NCBI GenBank assembly: GCA_963753055.1
Contig: CAVWAP010000004.1
Coordinates: 1 to 64,000 of the forward strand
Direction of reading: 5' to 3'
Source: JAUWGC01 sp963753055
GTDB lineage: Bacteria > Bacteroidota > Bacteroidia > Bacteroidales > B18-G4
DNA length: 64,000 nucleotides
A model generated the notes under the pieces. It did not search any database. It worked only from the letters and a program-made list of their open reading frames with translations, and was not told the origin of the DNA. This document shows, in pieces, positions 53,217-60,816 of this stretch (position 1 is its first letter; every line of letters starts with the position of its first letter). A program made the position numbers and the translations under genes.

Positions 53217-54305
53217 ATGAGTCAGAATATAGTAATCACAGGTACAGGTAGTTATGTCCCAACGGAAGTGGTGACCAACCAGGATTTTGCAAAGAATGAA
53301 TTTTATGACTTTGGTGGGGTGCCTTTCGACATCCCTCATGAAGAAATTGCAGAAAAGTTCAAGGCCATTACCGGTATTGAACAAAGGCGATATGTTTCGG
53401 ATGATCTGACCGCTTCTGATATTGGCGCTATATCAGCTGAAATAGCCATTAAAGATGCCGGAATCGACAGGGAAGAACTTGACCAGATCATTGTCGCCCA
53501 TAATTTTGGAGATATCAAGAAAGGGACAATACAGACGGATTTAGTACCCAGCCTGGGGGCCCGGATCAAACACTCACTCGGCATTGTCAATCCTTTTTGT
53601 GTTGCCTATGATGTAGCTTTTGGATGCCCGGGCTGGATACAGGGGCTTATCCAGGCTGAAGCATTTATGCTTTCAGGACGGGCTAAGAAGTGCCTGATCA
53701 TTGCTACTGAAACCCTTTCCCGTCTGCTGGATATGCACGACAGGGATTCTATGATCTATGCTGATGGTGCCGGTGCATGTGTGTTGGAAAGCAGGGAAGG
53801 AAATAAAAAAGAAGGCATACTGTCATCAAGCATGGCTTCTTATACCAAAGAGGAAGCCTATTATTTATTTCTCGGAAAGAGTAATCTTGAGGAGTCCGAC
53901 CCCAAGGTCAGGTATATCAAAATGTATGGCAGGAAGATCTATGAGTTTGCACTAAAACATGTACCTGATGCAATGAAAGCTGCCATGGATAAAGCAGGTG
54001 CCAAAATCCATGAAGTGAAAAAGATCTTTATACACCAGGCAAATGAGAAGCTGGACTTTGAGGTCATCAAGAGGTTTTACAGGCTCTATAAGATCAGGGA
54101 AATTCCTGAGAATATTATGCCCATGAGCATTCATCACCTTGGAAATAGTTCAGTGGCAACTGTTCCCACTTTGTATGATCGTGTGAGAAAAGGCACCTGT
54201 GAAGACTATCAGCATGAATTAAATAATGGTGATCTTATCCTGATGGCTTCTGTAGGAGCAGGGATGAATATTAATTGTATTGCCTATAGATATAATGAGA
54301 GCTAG
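53217..54305 (+). CDS. 3-oxoacyl-ACP synthase III (KAS III/FabH-like)
   Basis: 362 residues. Complete catalytic triad: Cys in VAFGCPGWIQGL, His in IFIHQANEKLDFEV, Asn in HHLGNSSVATVPTLY; N-terminal IVITGTGSYVPTEVVTNQDF. Slightly longer than housekeeping FabH. Condenses an acyl-CoA starter with malonyl-ACP, or transfers acyl groups, in fatty acid and secondary lipid pathways. Divergent from the eight-gene operon that holds a private ACP, which suggests it primes chains for that pathway; it could also be the housekeeping FabH. Its last 4 nt overlap the convergent barrel gene. Confidence 0.88.
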   Translation: MSQNIVITGTGSYVPTEVVTNQDFAKNEFYDFGGVPFDIPHEEIAEKFKAITGIEQRRYVSDDLTASDIGAISAEIAIKDAGIDREELDQIIVAHNFGDIKKGTIQTDLVPSLGARIKHSLGIVNPFCVAYDVAFGCPGWIQGLIQAEAFMLSGRAKKCLIIATETLSRLLDMHDRDSMIYADGAGACVLESREGNKKEGILSSSMASYTKEEAYYLFLGKSNLEESDPKVRYIKMYGRKIYEFALKHVPDAMKAAMDKAGAKIHEVKKIFIHQANEKLDFEVIKRFYRLYKIREIPENIMPMSIHHLGNSSVATVPTLYDRVRKGTCEDYQHELNNGDLILMASVGAGMNINCIAYRYNES

Positions 54306-54919
54306 TTACCCAGTTTAATAATCAGGCCTCCGTTGAAGTCACCCTGCAAGGGAGCAACAACAGAACTCACACCAACCCCGACACCTCCGGTTCCGGCATA
54401 CATGCCAACACCTCCAAAGTACATGGGCATCAAGAGGCGTCCGCGTAGCATGATGCCAACCCGGTCAGAAAACATTATCTTCACACCCAGACCAAGTGCA
54501 GCAGAAAACCGCCATACATCATTGAAATCGGATGAAGCAAACCAGGTGGCCCCGAGAGATAATGAACCAAATGGAGTTATCTTGGAATCAGAGTTGTAAA
54601 ACTTTGATATTCCACCAACCTGGATGTAGTTTGTTGCCACCTTTGCCTCCTGATAACTCAGATTAGGATACCCAAAATATGGTGTAAATGAAGCATTGCT
54701 TTCCATACGTGAATAGTTTATCTCAACATCAACCAGGTCCTGGACCGGTACCAGTACAGAGATACCATAATCCACTCCATTCTCAAGCTTTAATTTGCCT
54801 TCATAATACTCTACATTTCCTCCAAACATATAACCAGCAAAAGGAACCAGTTCAACGCCCTGTGAATAAACCAGGATTGGTAATAATGCTGAAAGTAATA
54901 ATAGTTTTATTCTTTTCAT
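54302..54919 (-). CDS. Outer-membrane beta-barrel protein
   Basis: 205 residues. Signal peptide (LLLLSALLPILVYSQG), then amphipathic strands (VELVPFAGYMFGGNVEYYEG, DYGISVLVPVQDLVDVEINY, FGSLSLGATWFASSD, GLGVKIMFSDRVGIMLRGRL). Resembles small OMP_b-brl porin-like proteins; no function assigned. Gly-rich C-terminal part (GGVGMYAGTGGVGVGVSS). Own transcription unit. Confidence 0.7.
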   Translation of the reverse strand: MKRIKLLLLSALLPILVYSQGVELVPFAGYMFGGNVEYYEGKLKLENGVDYGISVLVPVQDLVDVEINYSRMESNASFTPYFGYPNLSYQEAKVATNYIQVGGISKFYNSDSKITPFGSLSLGATWFASSDFNDVWRFSAALGLGVKIMFSDRVGIMLRGRLLMPMYFGGVGMYAGTGGVGVGVSSVVAPLQGDFNGGLIIKLGN

Positions 54920-55044
54920 GATTTACAAGTTTTTGCTGCAAAGATAATCTACTTTTTGTATTTCTGTTCTTCTTTATTGGAGCCATACAGAGCAAGCTGA
55001 TCAGGTGCTGATACTATTGGTGGATTTATTTATAACACATTGCA

Positions 55045-55076
55045 TTTGATTTAATGTTTTAGTTTTAATATCTTTA
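55045..55076 (+). promoter_or_regulatory. Bacteroidota-type promoter for the OmpA-family gene
   Basis: TTTG at 55045-55048, 20-nt spacer, TATCTTTA at 55069-55076; 35 nt before ATG 55112. The best -33/-7 pair in the window. Confidence 0.6.
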
Positions 55077-55111
55077 TAAGGCATAAAAATTCAACCAAAT
55101 AATCCTTAATT

Positions 55112-56317
55112 ATGAAAAAGATAACAGTGATCAGCATCATCATGTCTTGTCTGATTCTATGCTCATTTGATACTTCAGGCCAGATCAACTGGAAAGATAA
55201 ATTGAATAAAAAAGCCAATAAAGCAGTTGATAAAGGATTAGACGAAGCAGAAAAAGACCTAACCAGAAAAGAAAAGAAGACTTCCAATAAAAAAGATGAT
55301 AAAAAACAGGACCCAGAAGCTGAACCAGTAAACCCGGAAGCTGCTGAAGCAGCAACGGATAAAGATCCTCTCAGAGCTTACTCAAAGTATAACTTCGTTC
55401 CTGGGGATATTGTGATCTTTGAAGACAACCTGGTAGGTGAAGAAAATGGCGAGTTCCCATCAAAATGGGATTTAAAAGAGGGTAATGTTGAAATTGCTAA
55501 ATATGGAGATGACTATGTGATCAATTTCCCAAGTACAAACTGGGCAAAAATTGTCCCATTGATGGCAGAAACAGGAGATTACCTGCCAGAGAAGTTTACC
55601 ATTGAATTTGATGCCTATTTTTCTGAGTTTTGTACTGCATATATTATCTCATTCTTTGATATAATTAATCAATCTTCAACAGGTTTCCCAGAGGTCAATA
55701 TTAATCCCCAGGATGTTCATGTTGATGGCTATGGAAGCTCAAACATTGTAACACCGGGTGACGCATACCCATTCTGGCAAAGAGTAGCAATCTCATTCAA
55801 TATCCGTTCACTGAAAGTATACTTTGGAGAACTAAGGACCACAAATATTCCGAATATTAAAGCGGAACCAACAGGCATCACAATCAGGAGCTCGCAATGC
55901 CATGTAGGTAAGCAGGCGATGATCAAGAATATCCGTATTGCCAAAGGAAACATGAAGCTATATGACAGGGTGGTTACTGATGGTAAATTTGTGACCAACG
56001 GCATTCGTTTCGATGTGGGGAAAGCAACAATACGACCTGAATCCATGGGCATAATAAATGAAATATATAAGATGATGGATGCCCACCCGGAATTGAAATT
56101 CTCTGTTGAAGGACATACTGATAGCGACGGAGATGACCTTTCTAACGCAACGCTGTCGGAAGAAAGGTCTATGGCAGTTGTGAATAAGTTGGTCGCTATG
56201 GGAATCGCTTCAGACAGGTTCGAATCCAAAGGATTTGGGGAGAGCAAGCCTATTGACACCAATAATACACCGGAAGGAAAAGCCAATAATCGGAGGGTCG
56301 AGTTCATCAAACTCTGA
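55112..56317 (+). CDS. OmpA-family protein with central lectin-like domain
   Basis: 401 residues. Signal peptide (ITVISIIMSCLILCSFDTSG), a Lys/Glu-rich helical linker (about 25-85, KLNKKANKAVDKGLDEAEKD), a beta-sandwich of about 180 residues (VIFEDNLVGEENGEFPSKWD, FTIEFDAYFSEFC) of concanavalin-like type, and a C-terminal OmpA peptidoglycan-binding domain (KFSVEGHTDSDGDDLSNATL, LSEERSMAVVNKLVAMGI, ESKGFGESKPIDTNNTPEGK, ANNRRVEF). Anchors to peptidoglycan from the outer membrane or periplasm. Confidence 0.88.
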   Translation: MKKITVISIIMSCLILCSFDTSGQINWKDKLNKKANKAVDKGLDEAEKDLTRKEKKTSNKKDDKKQDPEAEPVNPEAAEAATDKDPLRAYSKYNFVPGDIVIFEDNLVGEENGEFPSKWDLKEGNVEIAKYGDDYVINFPSTNWAKIVPLMAETGDYLPEKFTIEFDAYFSEFCTAYIISFFDIINQSSTGFPEVNINPQDVHVDGYGSSNIVTPGDAYPFWQRVAISFNIRSLKVYFGELRTTNIPNIKAEPTGITIRSSQCHVGKQAMIKNIRIAKGNMKLYDRVVTDGKFVTNGIRFDVGKATIRPESMGIINEIYKMMDAHPELKFSVEGHTDSDGDDLSNATLSEERSMAVVNKLVAMGIASDRFESKGFGESKPIDTNNTPEGKANNRRVEFIKL

Positions 56318-56352
56318 TTCTGGTGAATGGGTGACACTGGTGTAATAACCAA

Positions 56353-58245
56353 TCAATTTATTGAATAAGCGCTTATAACATTCCCATAAAATGTGGGTAT
56401 GATCAGCAGCTTTTTATCGACGATATATTCAAAATCTGCGCTGTATTGCCCGCTGTTTGCAGTATGAAAGATGAGTTTTGCATCTCCCGACGGACTCACC
56501 TGGTATATCTTTCCTTTCCATAGAGAGACCAGCAAATTGCCCTTGCCATCAGGACGGATGCCATCGATAAAACCTTCAGGGAACCTGGCGATGTTTGTGA
56601 TGTCTTTGTCAGATAGATCGACAGACTTAAGCCGGCTGTCGCCACTACTGCCAAACAAAAGTTTGCCTTCATACATATACATTGTATTTGGATCAAGGAC
56701 CTCCGGTCCACTTAGCCATTCTTCAGCCCGGCCATCAGAAATCTTCCAGATCACATTTTTTCGTGAATCTGAAATATAGATATTGCCAACATCATCGATG
56801 GTAATGTCGTTTAGAAAAACTGACCCTGGTACATTAATCCTTTTGATGACCTTGCCCTTATCCAACTCAATCTTTGCTACCTGGTTACGTTCAGCAACAT
56901 ATAAGTGATCCTGATAAAGCGTTATTCCCAGCGGATTATTCAGGCTGTCTGCCCATTTCAACTGCATGATCTCTCCATCTAATGAAACTTTTGAGATGTA
57001 CTGAAATATATTCGGGTTACCCATGTTCAGCTGGTCGAAATTGGTGACATATAAAACATTTCTATTCTTATCCCATAAAACGGATTCAGGAATGGAAAAG
57101 GCTTTCTCGGTTTCCCAGATTTTTGCGATACCGTTATCCAAAAATACTGCGTTGCCGTCCTGGAACATAAAACCCCAACCACCAAAATTCTCAGCAACGC
57201 CGACAAGCAGCTCATTTTCGCCTTTCTTCAATGGCATGTACAAAGCATCATTCAGGCCGATAATACCAAGAAATGAAGGATCACGCTGCGTGTAAGCGCT
57301 ATTTCCAAAATACATTATTTGCTCATTCAGGAAAATACTTATGGCATCACTATAGCCAAATTTCATCTCAATGAGCGTGTCTTTTTCTGATTGTATGTTT
57401 GTCCTGGCATAAACCACCTCAGTAGCCCTGGAATTCCTTCCATGGTACCTGGCAATGTTAAGCAGTCCATCCTGATCAGCCTGAACCTCTTTCCACTGCA
57501 TATCCTTCAAACCTTGTTGAGCGGGGGTTTTATCCAATGCAATATCAAGAATCCCAAATGACCTGGAAATTTCCCAGTCTGTTACCATGCCAACAGGTAA
57601 ATCCTCCACTGCCGGTTCTTCAAATATTAGTTCATCTGTTTTGTAATAGACAAAGTTTGAAAAGAAAGCGCTATTATTTGCCGGACTGTTCAGACTGATT
57701 GAGCCCTCGCTTAATCCATGATACAATTCATTAATCTCAAGAGAAGGCTGGGGAGCCTTGTTGATATATACTCTCGCCCGGGTACCCTTGATTTCGACTT
57801 TTACATGAAACCATTCATTCTCCGGGATAACTACCGGAGCAGTATATCCATTGCCATTAAACAGCTGCCATGAACCGATTCCATTAGAACATGGTGTATA
57901 CTGTAAAGCATCAGGATACAAACCGGCCCGGTGAGGGCGGATGTAAAAATGCTCATAGTCTTTCTGGGATTGGACCCTGAAATAAATACCAGGGTAAGAA
58001 CGCTCTCCGGTAACAGCCATGTCCCATTCGATAACTCCATTCATAAAGCTTAGATCAGGGACATACCCTGTGCCCTTGAAAGCAGTTCTGCCAAGGTGTT
58101 CGACAACTTCACCCTGGACAATTTTGAATTGTTCGGAGTTAAAATCAATAGATATTTGCCCGGTCTGTTGCTGCGAATATAATTGTCCGCAATGAACAAT
58201 GACCATTAGAAGAGACATGATAAAGATGCACTTCGGTGATTTCAT
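56353..58245 (-). CDS. Secreted lectin-like / NHL (SMP-30) beta-propeller protein
   Basis: 630 residues. Signal peptide (CIFIMSLLMVIVHCGQLYSQ). Residues about 25-205 form a concanavalin-like domain (VPDLSFMNGVIEWDMAVTGE, GIYFRVQSQKDYEHFYIRPH). About 215-375 a jelly-roll region (IDIALDKTPAQQGLKDMQWK-like core, ENELLVGVAENFGGWGFMFQ). The rest is an NHL/SMP-30-like propeller (IPESVLWDKNRNVLYVTNFD, NDITIDDVGNIYISDSRKNV, IDGIRPDGKGNLLVSLWKGK). No T9SS domain and no catalytic residues identified. Function unknown; carbohydrate or lipid binding in the periplasm is possible. Confidence 0.75.
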   Translation of the reverse strand: MKSPKCIFIMSLLMVIVHCGQLYSQQQTGQISIDFNSEQFKIVQGEVVEHLGRTAFKGTGYVPDLSFMNGVIEWDMAVTGERSYPGIYFRVQSQKDYEHFYIRPHRAGLYPDALQYTPCSNGIGSWQLFNGNGYTAPVVIPENEWFHVKVEIKGTRARVYINKAPQPSLEINELYHGLSEGSISLNSPANNSAFFSNFVYYKTDELIFEEPAVEDLPVGMVTDWEISRSFGILDIALDKTPAQQGLKDMQWKEVQADQDGLLNIARYHGRNSRATEVVYARTNIQSEKDTLIEMKFGYSDAISIFLNEQIMYFGNSAYTQRDPSFLGIIGLNDALYMPLKKGENELLVGVAENFGGWGFMFQDGNAVFLDNGIAKIWETEKAFSIPESVLWDKNRNVLYVTNFDQLNMGNPNIFQYISKVSLDGEIMQLKWADSLNNPLGITLYQDHLYVAERNQVAKIELDKGKVIKRINVPGSVFLNDITIDDVGNIYISDSRKNVIWKISDGRAEEWLSGPEVLDPNTMYMYEGKLLFGSSGDSRLKSVDLSDKDITNIARFPEGFIDGIRPDGKGNLLVSLWKGKIYQVSPSGDAKLIFHTANSGQYSADFEYIVDKKLLIIPTFYGNVISAYSIN

Positions 58246-58515
58246 AATTATTAGGTTTTTGGTATTTCTTCAGGTACTACTATTACTATCATCAAAAAAT
58301 GTGCTGCAATTGTTATTGTTCAGTAAAACAGTAATTTAGGGTCGAGGTATACATGTGTTATTTTAATGGAATTGTCCCTGTGTGGACAAGTGAACGTACG
58401 ATAGTGGACGCATGTTTGTATGAAGCCCCTAAGTGGTAATCATTCTGATAGTTAAACAGGTGCTTCCTGTGAGTTTAAAGTGTACCTTTGTTAATTACAT
58501 ACCAATATACTTATC
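58246..58515. promoter_or_regulatory. Divergent promoter region
   Basis: 270 bases, no ORF. TACCTTTG at 58483-58490 fits TAnnTTTG, 25 nt before ATG 58516. Nothing else recognised. Confidence 0.45.
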
Positions 58516-59655
58516 ATGAAAAATATAATACTGATTCTATTTTGTGCATTGAGCATTCATGTTTTTGCACAGCAGGACCAAATCGAAATTTCACCTTTTA
58601 GCAATGCCACCCATTCAACAAATTCGGTTAAAGATTCTTTTAACCTGTTGTTTTCTTTCCCTACAACTGCATTTATTGGGGAATATGGTGTTGAAACAGA
58701 TGGCAGCAATGTCTATGTAACCCAATGGCTGGATGACAGCATTGCATTGTATGACCAGGCAGGAAATGTGCTTGATGAATTTGTAATTTCAGGCGTGGGA
58801 AGAACACGTGACCTGGCCTGGGATGGACAATATTATTATGGCAGTCCGAATGAATTCTATTTCTATGTTCTGGACCTGGATAATAAGATACTTATCAATA
58901 CTATCCAGACAACCTTTAAAATCAGGGGAATGGCTTATGACCCTGTTGAGGATGTCCTCTGGGCCAGCGAACACTGGAGCCCTATGTTCTATAAAATGGA
59001 TAAGCAGGGCAATATTCTGGATTCCTGGCTCCCTTCCGGGATTACCATGGATGCCATTTCCGGCCTTGCTTTCGACAATTTTTCACCCAACGGACCATTC
59101 CTCTGGGGCTTCAGCCAGGATAGTACAGGTGCTGTCATTGTCAAATATGATATACCTAACCAGGCCCAAACCGGAAATATGATTGATGTATCTAACCTGG
59201 TTACCGAACCAGCATATGCCGGAGGCCTTTTTATCCATCAAATGGAGCAGCGTGATGTACCTACCATCGGCGGAATGATACAAAACCAATTGGTGTTCAG
59301 CCTGGAACTGGATTACGCAAATATGCTTGTTGGTATTGAGACTAATGATGTCGTTGAGTTGTTGGAGGTGTTTCCAAATCCTGTTTCAGACGTTTTACGT
59401 CTTCGATATCGGATTCATGATCCCTCGACGGAGTTTATACTGAGCAAAGCCGAAGTACTCGGGACAGGTTCCAGATATATGATATGTGATTTATTGGATG
59501 ATTCGGGAAAGGTGATTCGCAGATTGTCGGAAGAATCGCATTCAGGTATGAATGAAATGGAAATTGATGTAAGTGATCTGCCTGCAGGTGCATACTTCGT
59601 TAGAGTGCAAGTTGGTCATAATATAGTTACTAAAAAGATAATTGTTCAACAATAG
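58516..59655 (+). CDS. T9SS-exported beta-propeller-like protein
   Basis: 379 residues. Signal peptide (IILILFCALSIHVFAQQD). Propeller-like strands (GEYGVETDGSNVYVTQWLDD, SIALYDQAGNVLDEFVISGV, DLAWDGQYYYGSPNEFYFYV, AYDPVEDVLWASEHWSPMFY). From about 282 a T9SS type A domain (LEVFPNPVSDVLRLRY ... LPAGAYFVRVQVGHNIVTKK). A 21-residue insertion (299-319) inside this domain is coded by a dispersed repeat. No enzyme function seen. Confidence 0.8.
   Translation: MKNIILILFCALSIHVFAQQDQIEISPFSNATHSTNSVKDSFNLLFSFPTTAFIGEYGVETDGSNVYVTQWLDDSIALYDQAGNVLDEFVISGVGRTRDLAWDGQYYYGSPNEFYFYVLDLDNKILINTIQTTFKIRGMAYDPVEDVLWASEHWSPMFYKMDKQGNILDSWLPSGITMDAISGLAFDNFSPNGPFLWGFSQDSTGAVIVKYDIPNQAQTGNMIDVSNLVTEPAYAGGLFIHQMEQRDVPTIGGMIQNQLVFSLELDYANMLVGIETNDVVELLEVFPNPVSDVLRLRYRIHDPSTEFILSKAEVLGTGSRYMICDLLDDSGKVIRRLSEESHSGMNEMEIDVSDLPAGAYFVRVQVGHNIVTKKIIVQQ
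59410..59472. repeat. In-frame 63-bp REP-like insertion in a T9SS domain
   Basis: Exactly 21 codons (RIHDPSTEFILSKAEVLGTG then S) between LRLRY and RYMICDLLDD. The DNA holds GATCCCTCGACGGAG and GCCGAAGTACTCGGGACAGG, the pieces seen in intergenic REP-like elements; GATCCCTCGAC recurs at 42337. Removing the 63 bp leaves a normal sorting domain. Confidence 0.65.
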
Positions 59656-59679
59656 TAAAAAACACCATTGTTGTCTTCC

Positions 59680-59706
59680 TGAGCGCTGCATCGACAGCCG
59701 TTCAAT
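59680..59706. repeat. Degenerate REP-like element after the T9SS gene
   Basis: TGTCTTCCTGAGCGCTGCAT then CGACAG, a variant of the TCATCCTGAGCG...TCGA element, 25 nt after the stop. The rest of 59707-59870 is AT-rich without features. Confidence 0.4.
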
Positions 59707-59870
59707 ATTGCTGATAATTGAGTTACGATCTTTTTTTTATGTTGTAGGATTTTCTTCTAAATCGGCTGCTCAGTGAAATCAAATTAAAAAATTGCAGAAT
59801 ATTTTTCACTAATTGTAAAAATATATTGGACTCATTGTATATTTATGTAAGCTTTTAATAGAAAAATATA

Positions 59871-60773
59871 ATGAAAAGCCTTAGTGAAAATATTCAAAAC
59901 CTCATTGGTATCCATCCTGATGCGCAATTAAAATTTGTTTTTACAATCAGTATTATCCTGGCGTTGTGGATCATACGCTTTGTCATTCTGAAGATTATTT
60001 GGAGGAAGACTGATAATATAAAGTCAAGATATCTATGGAAGAGAGGCTTGTCCTATACTTTTTCTTTTTTAGGTATCTTCCTGGTTGGTGCTGTGTGGAT
60101 TGATGCCATTGGTAAGCTGGGCGCTTTTCTTGGATTATTTTCAGCAGGTTTGGCGATCGCCTTAAGAGACCCACTGGTAAACATTGCCGGATGGCTATTT
60201 GTTATTATTAGGAAGCCCTTTTCGATGGGAGATCGAATTCAGATCGGTAACAATACTGGTGATGTGATCGATATCAGGATTTTTCAGTTTACGCTTATGG
60301 AAATCGGTAACTGGGTTGATGCTGATCAAAGCACAGGAAGGATCATACATATCCCTAATGGTAAAGTGTTTTTGGAATCTCAGGCTAACTACAGTAAAGG
60401 ATTCAAGTATATCTGGAATGAGATGCCGGTTTTGCTGACCTTTGAAAGCAATTGGAAAATGGCAAAAGAAATTCTACAAACCATCGCAAACAATCATGCA
60501 GAGCATCTTAGCAAGATGGCGGAGAAAAGGATCAAAGAAGCCAGTAAAAAGTATATGATCTTTTACAAGCATTTAACCCCGATAGTATATACTGAAGTTA
60601 AAGACAGTGGTGTGCTGCTCACCATAAGATACCTTTGCGATCCGCTCAAACGCCGCTCATCCCAGCATCTTATATGGGAAGATGTCCTTGATGAATTCAG
60701 CAAACACACGGATATTGATTTTGCCTACCCAACACAAAGGTTTTATAATTATAACACTGAAAAAATTACCTGA
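59871..60773 (+). CDS. MscS-family mechanosensitive ion channel
   Basis: 300 residues. Three membrane helices (FVFTISIILALWIIRFVILK, YTFSFLGIFLVGAVWID, and the pore helix GAFLGLFSAGLAIALRDPLV), then the MscS beta domain (IRKPFSMGDRIQIGNNTGDV, IDIRIFQFTLMEIGNWVDAD) and the cytoplasmic alpha/beta vestibule. Forms a heptameric pore gated by membrane tension in the family. 43 nt upstream of a large P-loop ATPase, so probably co-transcribed; the pairing suggests an ATPase-linked role beyond osmotic release. Confidence 0.88.
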   Translation: MKSLSENIQNLIGIHPDAQLKFVFTISIILALWIIRFVILKIIWRKTDNIKSRYLWKRGLSYTFSFLGIFLVGAVWIDAIGKLGAFLGLFSAGLAIALRDPLVNIAGWLFVIIRKPFSMGDRIQIGNNTGDVIDIRIFQFTLMEIGNWVDADQSTGRIIHIPNGKVFLESQANYSKGFKYIWNEMPVLLTFESNWKMAKEILQTIANNHAEHLSKMAEKRIKEASKKYMIFYKHLTPIVYTEVKDSGVLLTIRYLCDPLKRRSSQHLIWEDVLDEFSKHTDIDFAYPTQRFYNYNTEKIT

Positions 60774-60816
60774 AAATAGTGGCAATGTGCCGGAGTTGTA
60801 ATAGGATTTAGTCATT

